64,000 nt of DNA from Halomonas nitroreducens (GTDB lineage Bacteria; Pseudomonadota; Gammaproteobacteria; Pseudomonadales; Halomonadaceae): NCBI RefSeq assembly GCF_003966155.1, contig NZ_RXNS01000002.1:1-64000 (forward strand), written 5' to 3'. Made by a program: the position numbers and the translations under genes. How positions within the stretch are numbered: the stretch's first letter is position 1; each line of letters opens with the position of its first letter. This document shows, piece by piece, positions 30,658 through 40,499 of this stretch. The notes under the pieces are model-generated. The model saw only the letters and a list, made by a program, of their open reading frames with translations, was not told where the DNA came from and searched no databases.

Positions 30658-31479
30658 TCACTCCCATTCGCCCAGTTCCACGCGACGGTTCTCGGCACGG
30701 CCGGCATCGGTGTCGTTGGTCGCGACCGGCTGCGATTCACCATAGCCGATGGTGCGCATGCGGTTGCGATCGACGCCCTGGGTCGCCAGGTAGTCGGCCA
30801 CGGAGTCGGCACGACGCTGGGACAGGTCCTCGTTGTAGGCCTCGCTACCCACGGAGTCGGTGTGACCCTCGATGCGCACGCGAACGTTGTCGTTGGCACG
30901 CAGCTTCTCGGCGACATCGGCCAGGATCTGCTCGGCCCCCATGGTCAGCTTGGCGGAGTCGAACTCGAAGTTGACGTCACGCAGCACCAGGTCTTCCTCG
31001 CAGCCCAGGGCGTTGACCTCGGCACCGGCCGGGGTACCCGGGCACTGGTCCTGGAAGTCCGGCACGCCGTCGCCGTCGGAATCCAGCGGGCAGCCAACGG
31101 CATCCACGGCCACACCGGCCGGGGTGCCCGGGCACTGGTCGTTGGCATCGATGACACCGTCACCGTCGGTATCGCGGGCCTCCCGCTCGGGGGCCGGGGT
31201 GCGGTTGGGCTCGGCACACAGCAGCGCGCCGAGGGTGGCACCGGCGGTGGTGCCGATGGCCGCGCCCTGGTCCTCGTCGGAATCGCTGCTGGTGGCATAG
31301 CCGATGCCGCCACCGACCAGGCCGCCGGCCAGGCCGCAGACGAAGGGACTCTGGTACCAGGCGCGATCAGAGGAGGCGGTATCCCCCATGCCGGATGATT
31401 GAGAGGCCGAGCTGGCGCAGCCGGAAAGGCCGACAACCAGCGCGGAACCGAGCAGCAAGCCAGTCGTTGATTTCTTCAT
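30658..31479 (-). CDS. OmpA-family outer-membrane lipoprotein with TSP3 repeats
   Basis: A 273-residue predicted lipoprotein: signal peptide with lipobox LSGC (Cys21), a Gly-rich hydrophobic segment (FVCGLAGGLVGGGIGYATS and AAIGTTAGATLGALL), then two thrombospondin type 3-like calcium motifs (DTDGDGVIDANDQCPGTPAG and DSDGDGVPDFQDQCPGTPAG). A C-terminal OmpA domain follows, with the peptidoglycan-binding signature NFEFDSAKL and GHTDSVGSEAYNEDLSQRRADSV. It probably tethers the outer membrane to the cell wall. AAGGAGTCTTAC precedes the ATG at 31479. Confidence 0.9.
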   Translation of the reverse strand: MKKSTTGLLLGSALVVGLSGCASSASQSSGMGDTASSDRAWYQSPFVCGLAGGLVGGGIGYATSSDSDEDQGAAIGTTAGATLGALLCAEPNRTPAPEREARDTDGDGVIDANDQCPGTPAGVAVDAVGCPLDSDGDGVPDFQDQCPGTPAGAEVNALGCEEDLVLRDVNFEFDSAKLTMGAEQILADVAEKLRANDNVRVRIEGHTDSVGSEAYNEDLSQRRADSVADYLATQGVDRNRMRTIGYGESQPVATNDTDAGRAENRRVELGEWE

Positions 31480-31757
31480 GTAAGACTCCTTCTTGACACA
31501 AAATCTGGCATGGGCAACAGCAGCGAAGCCATCCAGGGGCAGTGGGTCCGATCTGCGATTGGGGCAAGGCGAGCAAACCCCGCCCTCTCCGACCAAGAAA
31601 GCACGGATATGCCTTTTCGGCCAGTCAACACCGCAAGATGGCTGCGGACTCCTTCCACATATCAGCCATCTACGGTCAGGGGGCAAGCTTGCCGAACTCC
31701 GCCGGATGATGCAATCAAAAGGCTGTCAAGCGCCGGCAACGACAGCCTTGACCTGGA

Positions 31758-32225
31758 TCAATGCAGCGACCCCGGCCAGCCGCGTCGAAAGCTGACCACG
31801 GCACCGGCGGCCGCGAGGACGGCGTCGCGCAGCTCGTCCTCGACGGCCAGCCGTTCGCGGTCCTCCTGGAACCGCGCCTTGGGACTCAGGGCCTGGCGAG
31901 CGGAGTGGGTATGCAGGTGGCGGGTCCGGCTATGCACCTCGCCGAAGGCACGGAACTCGGGGCGCTCGATCAGGCTCGGGTCGAGGATCTCGAGCAGGGT
32001 CTTGCAGCGCCAGGCACCCTCGGTGATGTCCACCTGTTGCTGCATCAGGGCCGACGCGACCAGCTCGAGGTTCTCGAGGCAATTCTCGTGGGCGCGGCGC
32101 TGCTCCTCCTCGCGAAAGTCCCGGCGACGTTTCACTTCCCGCCACAGGGTAAAGGCATAGGCCCCGAGGCCGGCCACGACGGCCAGGGCAAGACCAAGCA
32201 GGATCAGCGCGGTGGTGGTGGTCAT
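31758..32225 (-). CDS. DUF2489 family protein
   Basis: A 155-residue protein with one N-terminal membrane helix (ALILLGLALAVVAGLGAYAFTLW) followed by a charged helical cytoplasmic domain. The pattern ENCLENLELVASALMQQQVDITEGAWRCKTLLEIL is what I recall for DUF2489, a gammaproteobacterial family without known function. It is divergent from the DASS transporter gene, 167 bases away. Confidence 0.7.
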   Translation of the reverse strand: MTTTTALILLGLALAVVAGLGAYAFTLWREVKRRRDFREEEQRRAHENCLENLELVASALMQQQVDITEGAWRCKTLLEILDPSLIERPEFRAFGEVHSRTRHLHTHSARQALSPKARFQEDRERLAVEDELRDAVLAAAGAVVSFRRGWPGSLH

Positions 32226-32392
32226 GGGTAGCTTCCCGACGAGCGATGAGTGGACACGGCATTCTATACTGCCCCAGGGACGCGCCCCAAACCCTCGATA
32301 GCCATGCGCTTGCCGACCAGTCGGCGCACTGGCGCCGGCGAGTGCCGCACGGCGACGTTCTCGATCGGCGGCCGCGAGACAAGGAGAGCCTC

Positions 32393-33841
32393 ATGTCGAC
32401 AGACAGCCCGACCGCCCACAAACCCACGCGCGCCGCGCAGATCGGCCTCTGGCTGGGCCCTCTCTGGCTGGCGCTCTGCCTGCTGACTCCCGCCCCGGCC
32501 GGCATGCCGGATTCGGCCTGGGCATGCGTCGGCCTGGCCCTGCTGATGGCCACCTGGTGGTCCACGGAAGCCATCCCCATCCCCGCCACCTCGCTGCTGC
32601 CCCTGGTGCTGGTCCCCGCCCTGGGCATCGGCGAGATGCGCGAGACGGCCGCCAGCTACGCCAACCCCATCATCTACCTCTTCCTCGGCGGCTTCCTGCT
32701 GGGCATCGCCATGCAGCGCTGGAACCTGCACCGGCGGATCGCCCTGCACGTGCTGCGGGTCGTGGGGCACCATCCCCGACGGCAGATCGGCGGCTTCATG
32801 CTGGCGACCGGCTTTCTCAGCATGTGGGTCTCGAACACCGCCACTACCATCATGATGCTGCCGATCGGCATGTCGGTGATCAGCCTGCTCGACGACAGCA
32901 ATCCCGAGGAACTGGGACGCTATGCCACCGCCCTGCTGTTGGCCATCGCCTACTCGGCGAGCATCGGCGGCGTGGCCACCCTGATCGGCACGCCCCCCAA
33001 TGCCCTGCTCGCCGGCTACCTCGCCGACAGCCGCGGTATCGATCTGGGCTTCGCCCAGTGGATGCTGGTGGGCCTGCCGATCAGCCTGGCGATGATGGCC
33101 TGCGCCTGGTGGTGGCTGACCCGCCGCAGCTTCTCCCTGGCGGCCGGCGAGGACAGCGCCGCCATGATCGCGGACGAACTCGACCGACTGGGGCGCACCT
33201 CGTCCGCGGAGCGCCGGGTGGCAACGATCTTCCTGCTGGCCGCCGCGGCCTGGGTCGGCCGCCCGCTGCTCAACGACGTCGGCCTGGCCTGGCTGACCGA
33301 TACCGGCATCGCCATTGCCGCCGGCCTGCTGCTCTTCCTGACCCCGGCCGCCCGCGCCCCCGGCGAACGCCTGATGACCTGGGAGGCTGCCCGCGAGCTG
33401 CCCTGGGGGATTCTGCTGCTGTTCGGCGGCGGCCTGGCCCTGGCGGGCACCATCAGCCGCTCGGGGCTGGCGGAGTGGATCGCCGAACAGCTCGGCGTGT
33501 TCGGGGTCTTCCCGCTGCTGGCCCTGATCGGCGTCGTGGTGCTGGTGATCGTCTTCCTGACCGAGATCACCTCCAATACCGCGACCGCCGCGGCCTTCCT
33601 GCCCCTGCTGGGCGCATTGGCCCTGTCACTGGATATCTCGCCGCTGCTGATCACCGTCCCCGCGGCAATCGCCGCCAGCTGCGCCTTCATGATGCCGGTG
33701 GCAACCCCGCCCAACGCCATCGTCTTCGCCACCGGGCACCTGCGCATCCAGTCGATGATCCGGGCCGGGTTCGCGCTCAACCTGATCGGCACCCTGCTGG
33801 TGACACTGATGGCCTACGCCCTGCTGCGACTGCTCTGGTAG
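32393..33841 (+). CDS. SLC13/DASS-family sodium:carboxylate transporter
   Basis: A 482-residue polytopic membrane protein of the divalent anion:Na+ symporter family. Two SNT motifs typical of the substrate and sodium sites appear in SNTATTIMMLPIG and EITSNTATAAAFLPL, about 220 residues apart, reflecting the inverted repeat of the fold. Likely substrates are C4-dicarboxylates or citrate. The ATG at 32393 follows AAGGAGAGCCTC; upstream in-frame starts lack a site. It is monocistronic as far as visible. Confidence 0.87.
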   Translation: MSTDSPTAHKPTRAAQIGLWLGPLWLALCLLTPAPAGMPDSAWACVGLALLMATWWSTEAIPIPATSLLPLVLVPALGIGEMRETAASYANPIIYLFLGGFLLGIAMQRWNLHRRIALHVLRVVGHHPRRQIGGFMLATGFLSMWVSNTATTIMMLPIGMSVISLLDDSNPEELGRYATALLLAIAYSASIGGVATLIGTPPNALLAGYLADSRGIDLGFAQWMLVGLPISLAMMACAWWWLTRRSFSLAAGEDSAAMIADELDRLGRTSSAERRVATIFLLAAAAWVGRPLLNDVGLAWLTDTGIAIAAGLLLFLTPAARAPGERLMTWEAARELPWGILLLFGGGLALAGTISRSGLAEWIAEQLGVFGVFPLLALIGVVVLVIVFLTEITSNTATAAAFLPLLGALALSLDISPLLITVPAAIAASCAFMMPVATPPNAIVFATGHLRIQSMIRAGFALNLIGTLLVTLMAYALLRLLW

Positions 33842-33896
33842 AGCGACACGACGTCGCCGGGCCAAGACCGGCGACGGCTACCCCGCCTCCCGCCGG

Positions 33897-34814
33897 CTAA
33901 ACCGGCCAGGCCGCGGCGTAGTGGTCCAGCAGCAGGACCCCGAACACGCCCAGGATGTAGCGGATCGAGAACCAGAAGGCGGCGATCGGCGCGGCCGGGT
34001 CGCGGCCGCGCCAGACCCGCCAGTTCCACACCATGAAGCGGGCGTTCAGCGCCAGCACCCCGGCCAGGTACAGCGCCCCACTCATGCCGATGACGAAGGG
34101 CAACAGCGTCACCGCCACCGTGAGCCAGCCATAGAGCCACACCTGGAGCCGGGTGAAGGCCTCGCCATGAGTGACCGGCAGCATCGGCACGCCGGCCCGG
34201 GCGTACTCGTCCCGCTTGTGGATGGCCAGGGCCCAGAAGTGCGGCGGGGTCCAGGCGAACACGATCAGCATCAGCAGCAGCGGCTCGGGCCCCAGCTGGC
34301 CGGTCACCGCGGTCCAGCCCAGCAGCGGCGGCGCCGCCCCCGCCACCCCGCCGATGACGATGTTCTGCGGGGTGGCGCGCTTGAGGAAGGCGGTATAGAC
34401 CAGGGCGTAGCCGATCAACGAGGCCAGCGTCAGCCAGGCCGTCAGGGCGTTGACCTGCCAGTGCAACAGCGTGATCCCGGCCACCGACAGCAGCGTGGCC
34501 CAGCCCAGCGCCAGCGAGGTGGGCAGGCGCCGGCTGGCCAGCGGCCGTCGTGCCGTGCGCAGCATCAGGGCGTCCAGCCGGCGGTCGACCACGTGGTTGA
34601 AGGCCGCCGCGCCACCGGCCGCCAGGCCGATGCCAACCAACCCGAACCCCAGGGGGCCCGCGCCCGGCCAGGGACCGGCCAGCAGCATGCCGACCAGGCT
34701 GCAGACCAGCATCACCACCACCACCCTGGGCTTGCACAGGGTGAGGAGGTCGTGCCAGGTCCAGGTGGCGCCCGCCTCGAGGCGCGTCTGCTCCATCACG
34801 ATGCCGTCAGGCAT
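33897..34814 (-). CDS. cyoE: Protoheme IX farnesyltransferase (heme O synthase)
   Basis: A 305-residue UbiA-superfamily prenyltransferase with about nine membrane helices. It converts heme B to heme O for cytochrome oxidase. The prenyl-diphosphate-binding NxxxDxxxD motif is AFNHVVDRRLDALM, and the second Asp-rich region is HKRDEYARAGVPMLPVT. The ATG at 34814, with GGAAGGAGGGGAGCC upstream, overlaps the end of ctaA by 19 bases; ATG 34796 is an alternative. It is the last gene of the oxidase assembly block. Confidence 0.92.
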   Translation of the reverse strand: MPDGIVMEQTRLEAGATWTWHDLLTLCKPRVVVVMLVCSLVGMLLAGPWPGAGPLGFGLVGIGLAAGGAAAFNHVVDRRLDALMLRTARRPLASRRLPTSLALGWATLLSVAGITLLHWQVNALTAWLTLASLIGYALVYTAFLKRATPQNIVIGGVAGAAPPLLGWTAVTGQLGPEPLLLMLIVFAWTPPHFWALAIHKRDEYARAGVPMLPVTHGEAFTRLQVWLYGWLTVAVTLLPFVIGMSGALYLAGVLALNARFMVWNWRVWRGRDPAAPIAAFWFSIRYILGVFGVLLLDHYAAAWPV

Positions 34815-35872
34815 GGCTCCCCTCCTTCCGCGTGTTGTCGAGTATCGGCCGCCCCCCGGGGCAGCGGCCATCGCCAGTGCCAGACCGCCAGCAGCATGGC
34901 GGCCACCAGCGCCACCGCCCCGGCCGTGTGCAGCAGGGCCAGCCACAGCGGCAGCCACAGCAGCACATTGGCAATGCCGAGGGAGGCCTGCAGCAGGCAG
35001 GCACTGCACAGCAGGCCGAGCCATAAGCGCAGCCGCGGGTCACGCCGGTGGCGAAGCCCGAGTGTCAGCAGGCAGGCGATCAGCGCCAGGGCACCGAGGC
35101 GGTGGCCAACCTGGATGGCCGTGCGAGCCTCGGCATGGAGCTGACCATGCAGGTAGCTGGGCCCCACGGTCTGGGCCAGGTTGAAGCCTTCGGCCCAGTC
35201 CAGCGCCGGCCACCACTGGGCGTTGCAGGTGGGGAACCCCTGGCAGGCGATACCGGCATAGTTGCTCGAGGTCCAGCCGCCCAGCGCCAGCTGCCCCACC
35301 AGCAATACCACGGCCGCCCCCCATAGCGGGGTAAGGCGCCGGGGCGACCGCGGCGGCCCGACGCCGACCAGTTGCCGCAGCCGCAGGTGCAGCCACAGGA
35401 AGAGCCCCATGAGGGTGAGGCCACCGAGCAGGTGCAGGGTCACCACCTGGGGCCACAGCTTGAGCGTGACGGTGAAGGCCCCGAAGGCGCCCTGCAACAG
35501 GATGGCGCCGAGCAGGGCCAGGGAGAGCCGCCAGGGATAGCCGACGCGACGACGCTGGGAGGCCCCCAGCACCACCACGGCGATGACCAGCAGGCCGAGG
35601 AAGGTCGCCAGGTAGCGGTGAATCATCTCCATCCAGGCCTTGGCGGCTTCCAGCGGGACCTCCGGCGTGTGCGCCATGGCCCGCCCGGCATCCGGCACCA
35701 CCAGCGCACCATAGCACCCCGGCCAGTCGGGGCACCCCAGCCCCGCATCCACCAGCCGGGTCCAGGCCCCGGCCAGGACCACCAGGGCCGTGAACACGGC
35801 CCCCAGCAGGGTCAGCCGACACAGCCAGCGCAGGCGCCGCTGCTGATCTCCAGACTCCCCGACCATGGCCAT
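34796..35872 (-). CDS. ctaA: Heme A synthase (COX15/CtaA)
   Basis: A 358-residue, eight-helix membrane monooxygenase that oxidises heme O to heme A. Visible are the first conserved His in EMIHRYLATFLGLLV, an AGCP-like loop GLGCPDWPGCYG, and later histidines in LHLLGGLTLMGLFLWLHLRLRQL, HAEARTAIQVGHRLGAL and LLHTAGAVAL. The start is taken as ATG 35872, five bases after the upstream stop; ATG 35866 fits equally. With cyoE it makes heme A for the adjacent oxidase. Confidence 0.9.
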   Translation of the reverse strand: MAMVGESGDQQRRLRWLCRLTLLGAVFTALVVLAGAWTRLVDAGLGCPDWPGCYGALVVPDAGRAMAHTPEVPLEAAKAWMEMIHRYLATFLGLLVIAVVVLGASQRRRVGYPWRLSLALLGAILLQGAFGAFTVTLKLWPQVVTLHLLGGLTLMGLFLWLHLRLRQLVGVGPPRSPRRLTPLWGAAVVLLVGQLALGGWTSSNYAGIACQGFPTCNAQWWPALDWAEGFNLAQTVGPSYLHGQLHAEARTAIQVGHRLGALALIACLLTLGLRHRRDPRLRLWLGLLCSACLLQASLGIANVLLWLPLWLALLHTAGAVALVAAMLLAVWHWRWPLPRGAADTRQHAEGGEPCLTAS

Positions 35873-35877
35873 GGCCC

Positions 35878-36414
35878 TCACTCGGCATGGAGCCGCGCCA
35901 CGGGCGGCTCGGGGTTGAGGCGCAGCAGCCGCTCGACGTCCTCGAGGACCTGCGCGGTCTCGACCTCGGCCCCATAGCGCAGCACCGCCCGGCCTTCCGG
36001 GTCGAGGATCCACAGCGCCCCCGGCACCCGCCACGCCGGCGGCCCCCCCGCCCAGGCGACCGGGGCCTCGCCCGGCAGGGCCGACGAGCCGCCACCGATG
36101 CGCAACCGGCTCACACGGTGCGCATCGCGCCCCAGGGCGCGATGCAACCGCCACCAGCGATCGGCCGCCTGCGGGCAGGCATCCGGGCAGTCGAAGGCCA
36201 GCAGCCAGTCATCGTCGCCGTCCTTGACCACCCGCGTCAGCGGCCAGTTCGAGAGCGCGGGGACGTCGGGATGCAGGGTACCGTGGGCGGTGCGCCCCTC
36301 GGGAATGCCCAGGCGCCACTCGACCATGCCCCAGGCCATGGCCATGGGCAGCGTGAAGACGGCGAACAAGGCGAGCAGCTTGAGCCGGGAACGGGCGGGA
36401 CGGGACAGGCTCAT
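35878..36414 (-). CDS. SCO/thioredoxin-like oxidase assembly protein
   Basis: A 178-residue protein with one N-terminal membrane helix (LLALFAVFTLPMAMAWGMVEW) and a periplasmic domain. A CxxxCP motif occurs in AFDCPDACPQAADRW, the copper-ligand arrangement of SCO proteins. The rest is divergent (ALWILDPEGRAVLRYG near the C-terminus is the usual SCO strand). It probably helps deliver copper or reduce thiols at the CuA site of subunit II. It overlaps surf1 by four bases (ATGA). Confidence 0.72.
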   Translation of the reverse strand: MSLSRPARSRLKLLALFAVFTLPMAMAWGMVEWRLGIPEGRTAHGTLHPDVPALSNWPLTRVVKDGDDDWLLAFDCPDACPQAADRWWRLHRALGRDAHRVSRLRIGGGSSALPGEAPVAWAGGPPAWRVPGALWILDPEGRAVLRYGAEVETAQVLEDVERLLRLNPEPPVARLHAE

Positions 36415-37148
36415 GGGCGCGACTCCTCGGCAGAGCGTTGCGGGGCACGGCCATCTCGGCAGAGCCGACGGCCACCGACGACCATCATCACCAGGGCGGC
36501 CAGGGCCAGCCCCCACCATTGAACGGCATAGCCCAGATGACGCGCCGGGGGCAGGACACTGGGCTGCCACCAGGAAGCGAGATGGCCGGGACCGCTCTCC
36601 AGATGCAACCAGCCGGCGTGGGCGAATGCGCCCGGCAACGACCAGGCGGCCAGGTCGATGCGCTGCAGCCGTTGCCCCTCGCGATTGGGGCCGAACACCG
36701 GGGCCGCCTCGCCGTCGACCTGCCAGCGCCCCTGGAGCCGGACCACCCCCTCGGGGGTGGCCACGCGGGGCGTGGCCCGGCTGGGGCCGGTGGCCAGGAA
36801 GCCCCGCTCGACCAGCCAGAGGCGCCCATCCTCGCCGCGCAGGGGCGTCAGCACCGCCACCCCGAGCCGCCCCTCATGGGTCCGGTTGTCCAGAAACAGC
36901 GTCTCGTCGGCCAGGTACTGCCCCTCCAGGGTCAGCCGCGCCCCGTTGGGCGGCGCCGTCCGGGGGGCCTCCAGCCGCGGCGCCGAGGCGAAGCGCGCCA
37001 GCATCTCGCGCTTGTCGGCGGCGCGTTCCCACTGCCATAGTCCCAGTCCCAGACCCAGCCCCACCAGGCAGGTCCAGAACCCGCACCAGATCGTCAGGCG
37101 CAGGCCGGCGTGCCGCTTGGTGGATGAGCCTTCAACGGAGTGTTCCAT
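36411..37148 (-). CDS. SURF1-family oxidase assembly protein
   Basis: A 245-residue protein with an N-terminal membrane helix (LTIWCGFWTCLVGLGLGLGLW), the conserved WQWERAADKREML segment, a periplasmic domain and a C-terminal helix opening with the SURF1 signature YAVQWWGLALAALV. SURF1 is known to assist heme A insertion into subunit I. The likely ATG (37148) shares the bases CATG with the start of the divergent DUF2909 gene, so its promoter or ribosome site must lie inside that gene; no strong site is seen. Confidence 0.83.
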   Translation of the reverse strand: MEHSVEGSSTKRHAGLRLTIWCGFWTCLVGLGLGLGLWQWERAADKREMLARFASAPRLEAPRTAPPNGARLTLEGQYLADETLFLDNRTHEGRLGVAVLTPLRGEDGRLWLVERGFLATGPSRATPRVATPEGVVRLQGRWQVDGEAAPVFGPNREGQRLQRIDLAAWSLPGAFAHAGWLHLESGPGHLASWWQPSVLPPARHLGYAVQWWGLALAALVMMVVGGRRLCRDGRAPQRSAEESRP

Positions 37149-37341
37149 GCTGCTCAAGACCCTGATTACCTTCGTCTTTGTTGCCATGGTGGCGAGCCTG
37201 GCGGCGGGTGCCGGCTTCCTGATCAAGGACGGCGGTCGCTCGCGGCGGGTGCTCGCCTCCCTCAAGCTGCGAGTGGGCCTGGCGGCACTGCTGATGGCCC
37301 TGCTCGTCTATGGTTTCTACATCGGCGACCTCGGTACCTGA
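37147..37341 (+). CDS. DUF2909 (twin transmembrane) protein
   Basis: A 64-residue protein with two membrane helices (LKTLITFVFVAMVASLAAGAGFLI and LRVGLAALLMALLVYGFYIGDL) separated by KDGGRSRRVLASLK. It matches the DUF2909 proteins commonly found on the opposite strand within oxidase gene clusters. GGAG lies upstream of the ATG. Its function is unknown; location suggests oxidase assembly or regulation. Confidence 0.78.
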   Translation: MLLKTLITFVFVAMVASLAAGAGFLIKDGGRSRRVLASLKLRVGLAALLMALLVYGFYIGDLGT

Positions 37342-37347
37342 GCCCCG

Positions 37348-38211
37348 TCAGAACACATAGACGAAGGTGAACAGGCCGATCCACACCACATCCACGAAGT
37401 GCCAGTACCAGGCGGCCGCCTCGAAGCCGAAGTGGTCGTCGCGGGAAAAATGCCCGCGCTGCACCCGGACCAGGATCGAGATGAGGATGATGGTGCCGAT
37501 GATCACGTGCAGGCCGTGAAAGCCGGTCAGCAGGAAGAAGGTCGCACCGTAGATGCCCGCCTGCAGGGTGATGCCGTAGTGGCTGTAGGCCTCGTAATAC
37601 TCGAAGCCCTGGATGGTGATGAAGCAAAGCCCCAGCAGCACAGTGCCCAGCAGCCAGTGGCGAGCGGTCTCCCGGTAGCCTTCCTTGAGGCCCTCGTGCG
37701 CCACCGTCAGGGTGATGCTCGAACTGACCAGGATCAGGGTATTGACCAGCGGCAGGTGCCAGGGACTGAATGTCTCGTGGGGCCCCTCGATGGCCGCATC
37801 CGGTGGGTCCATCAACGGCCAGGAGGCGGTGAAGTCGGGCCACAGCAGGGCGGCCACCCCCTTGGCGCCCTCGCCGTCCAGCCAGGGCAGCGCGAAGGTG
37901 CGCACATAGAAGAGCGTGCCGAAGAAGGCGGCGAAGAACATCACCTCCGAGAAGATGAACCAGCCCATGCCCCAGCGGAAGGAGCGATCCATCTGCGCAT
38001 CATAGAGGCCGCTGCGTGATTCGTGGATGACATCGCGGAACCACAGCGTCATCACCGCGAGGATGGCCAGCAGGCCCACCACCATCACCGGCAGGCCGGC
38101 GATGCCGTACACCAGCAGGGTGCCGGTCCCCGCCATCATCGCCCCCATCGCCAGGGAGGCCAGCGCCGGCCACTTGCTGGAGGCCGGGACATAGTAGGTG
38201 CCACCGCTCAT
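37348..38211 (-). CDS. ctaE: Cytochrome c oxidase subunit III
   Basis: A 287-residue, seven-helix subunit of aa3/caa3-type oxidase. Recognisable parts are YYVPASSKWP at the N-terminus, RSGLYDAQMDRSFRWGMGWFIFSEVMFFAAFFG with the conserved Glu, and the C-terminal HFVDVVWIGLFTFVYVF. GAAGGAGACCAAGC precedes the ATG, which overlaps the ctaG stop by four bases. Confidence 0.95.
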   Translation of the reverse strand: MSGGTYYVPASSKWPALASLAMGAMMAGTGTLLVYGIAGLPVMVVGLLAILAVMTLWFRDVIHESRSGLYDAQMDRSFRWGMGWFIFSEVMFFAAFFGTLFYVRTFALPWLDGEGAKGVAALLWPDFTASWPLMDPPDAAIEGPHETFSPWHLPLVNTLILVSSSITLTVAHEGLKEGYRETARHWLLGTVLLGLCFITIQGFEYYEAYSHYGITLQAGIYGATFFLLTGFHGLHVIIGTIILISILVRVQRGHFSRDDHFGFEAAAWYWHFVDVVWIGLFTFVYVF

Positions 38212-38801
38212 GCTTGGTCTCCTTCACTGATGAACCCCAGATAGCGCCGTGCCAGCGTCTGTTCCACGGGATAGAGGGTGTAGACCAGAGTCACGGTCTT
38301 GATGTCGTCGGGAAGGTCGGGGGTCAGCTGGAAGACCAGTGGCGCCTCCAGGCGCTCCCCGCCGGCGAGCCGCTGCTCCTGGAAGCAGAAGCAGGTGATC
38401 TTGCGCAGGTGCAGCGAGGCCTCGGAAGGCGACACGCTGGGCACCGCCCGCGCCAGGCTCGGCCCCTCGCCCTGGTTGCGGAAGCGGAAGACGACCTCGC
38501 GGCTCTCGCCGGGGTGCACGCGCAGCTGGCGGGTGTCGGTCTCCAGCTTCCAGGGCAGGCCCGGGCTGCCCCGGGTGATGAACTGCACGGTGATCGTGCG
38601 CGTGGTGTCCATGTCGGCATGGACGAGGCTCTGGGCACTGCCGCTGGTCTTGCCGTTCAGCCCGGTCACCTGGCAGAAGACGTCGTAGAGGGGCACCAGC
38701 GCGAAGGCGAAGACGAACATGCCGGCCAGCACCACCAGCGTCCGGGACACGGTGCGCCGGACGCCCGTCTGTCTCGCCTGTTGGTCGCCGTTGGCCGCCA
38801 T
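38208..38801 (-). CDS. ctaG: Cytochrome c oxidase assembly protein CtaG (Cox11)
   Basis: A 197-residue membrane-anchored copper chaperone needed for the CuB site of subunit I. It has a single N-terminal helix (TLVVLAGMFVFAFALVPLYDVFCQVTGLNGKT) and the copper-binding CFCF motif in KITCFCFQEQRL. The length is normal. It lies between ctaD and ctaE, the usual order in proteobacterial caa3 clusters. Confidence 0.93.
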   Translation of the reverse strand: MAANGDQQARQTGVRRTVSRTLVVLAGMFVFAFALVPLYDVFCQVTGLNGKTSGSAQSLVHADMDTTRTITVQFITRGSPGLPWKLETDTRQLRVHPGESREVVFRFRNQGEGPSLARAVPSVSPSEASLHLRKITCFCFQEQRLAGGERLEAPLVFQLTPDLPDDIKTVTLVYTLYPVEQTLARRYLGFISEGDQA

Positions 38802-38817
38802 GCCTGCCCTCCGGTGG

Positions 38818-40449
38818 TCAGTGCTGCTGCGGTTTGAAGTCGGGAGGCGTCTCGAAGGTGTGCAGCGGCGCCGGGCTGGGCACGCTCCACTCGAGGTCCT
38901 CGCCCCCCTCCCAGGCCCTGGCCGGCGCCTTCTCGCCGCCGCGGATGCAGAGGATCACCACGGCCACGAAGAGCAGCTGGGAGGCACCGAACAGGAAGGC
39001 CCCAAGGCTGGTCACCATGTTGAAGTCGGCGAACTGCAGCGCATAGTCGGGAATGCGCCGCGGCATGCCCGCGAGCCCGGCGAAGTGCATGGGAAAGAAG
39101 GTCAGGTTCACGCCGATCACCGACAGCCAGAAGTGCCACTGGGACAGGCGCAGATGCGGGTAGTGGCCGGTCCACTTGGGCAGCCAGTAATAGACTCCGG
39201 CCATGATGGCGAACACCGCCCCGGGGACCAGCACATAGTGGAAGTGCGCCACCACGAAATAGGTGTCGTGGTACTGGAAGTCGGCCGGCGAGATGGCCAG
39301 CATCAGCCCCGAGAAGCCACCGATGGTGAACAGCACCACGAAGGCCAGGGCGAACAGCATCGGCGGCTCGAAGCTGATCGAGCCGCGAAACAGGGTGGTG
39401 ATCCAGTTGAAGACCTTCACCCCGGTGGGTACCGCGATCAGCATGGTGCTGTACATGAAGAACAGTTCCGCCACCAGCGGCAGGCCGACGACGAACATGT
39501 GGTGGGCCCAGACCAGAAACGACAGGATGGCGATGGAGGCCGTGGCGTAGACCATGGAGGCATAGCCGAACAGCCGCTTGCGGGCGAAGGTCGGGATGAT
39601 CACCGAGACGATGCCGAAGGCCGGCAGGATCATGATGTAGACCTCGGGGTGGCCGAAGAACCAGAACAGGTGCTGGAAGAGCACCGGGTCGCCGCCCCCC
39701 GCCGCATTGAAGAAGCTGGTCCCGAAGTTGATGTCCAGCAACATCATGGTGATCACGCCGGCCAGCACGGGCATCACCGCGATCAGCAGGAAGGCGGTGA
39801 TCAACCAGGTCCACACGAACAGCGGCATGTCCATCATGCGCATCCCCGGGGCCCGCAGGTTGAGGATGGTGGCAATGATGTTGATGGCCCCCAGGATCGA
39901 GCTGATGCCGGCCAGGTGCAGCGAGAAGATGAAGAAGGTCGTCGACGGCGGCGCATAGGTAGTGGACAGGGGGGCATAGAAGGTCCAGCCGAAGTCGGGG
40001 GCTCCACCGGGCATCACCAGGGTCGACAGCAGCATCAGGAAGGCCACGGGCAGCAGCCAGAAGCTGAAGTTGTTGAGCCGCGGCAGGGCCATGTCCGGCG
40101 CCCCGATCTGCAGGGGGACCATCCAGTTGGCGAGCCCCACGAAGGCCGGCATCACCGCCCCGAACACCATGATCAGGCCATGCATGGTGGTCATCTGGTT
40201 GAAGAATTCCGGCTGGACCAGCTGGAGCCCCGGCTGGAAGAGCTCCGCCCGGATCACCATGGCGAAGATGCCGCCGATGAAGAACATGGTCAGGGAGAAG
40301 ATCAGGTAGAGGGTGCCGATCTCCTTGTGGTTGGTGGTCAGCAGCCAGCGCATCATGCCGCGCGGGGCATGCGGCGCCCCGGCGGCCAGGCCGCCGCCCG
40401 CGGTCTCCTCATACTGCGCAGTGGGCTTGGGAGGCAGGTGCGAAGCCAT
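38818..40449 (-). CDS. ctaD: Cytochrome c oxidase subunit I
   Basis: The 543-residue catalytic subunit with 12 membrane helices. It binds heme a and the heme a3-CuB site and pumps protons. Visible motifs are [18 protein letters not shown]-type N-terminus (here [15 protein letters not shown]), [14 protein letters not shown] with the K/D-channel Glu and CuB His, HHMFVVGLP with the His pair, and [12 protein letters not shown] near the heme ligands. It is complete and 50 bases downstream of ctaC. Confidence 0.96.
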   Translation of the reverse strand: MASHLPPKPTAQYEETAGGGLAAGAPHAPRGMMRWLLTTNHKEIGTLYLIFSLTMFFIGGIFAMVIRAELFQPGLQLVQPEFFNQMTTMHGLIMVFGAVMPAFVGLANWMVPLQIGAPDMALPRLNNFSFWLLPVAFLMLLSTLVMPGGAPDFGWTFYAPLSTTYAPPSTTFFIFSLHLAGISSILGAINIIATILNLRAPGMRMMDMPLFVWTWLITAFLLIAVMPVLAGVITMMLLDINFGTSFFNAAGGGDPVLFQHLFWFFGHPEVYIMILPAFGIVSVIIPTFARKRLFGYASMVYATASIAILSFLVWAHHMFVVGLPLVAELFFMYSTMLIAVPTGVKVFNWITTLFRGSISFEPPMLFALAFVVLFTIGGFSGLMLAISPADFQYHDTYFVVAHFHYVLVPGAVFAIMAGVYYWLPKWTGHYPHLRLSQWHFWLSVIGVNLTFFPMHFAGLAGMPRRIPDYALQFADFNMVTSLGAFLFGASQLLFVAVVILCIRGGEKAPARAWEGGEDLEWSVPSPAPLHTFETPPDFKPQQH

Positions 40450-40499
40450 CGAAATTCTCCCTGGTTGCCGTCTCGTATAGGTGGAGGGCTGCCGCCCGA

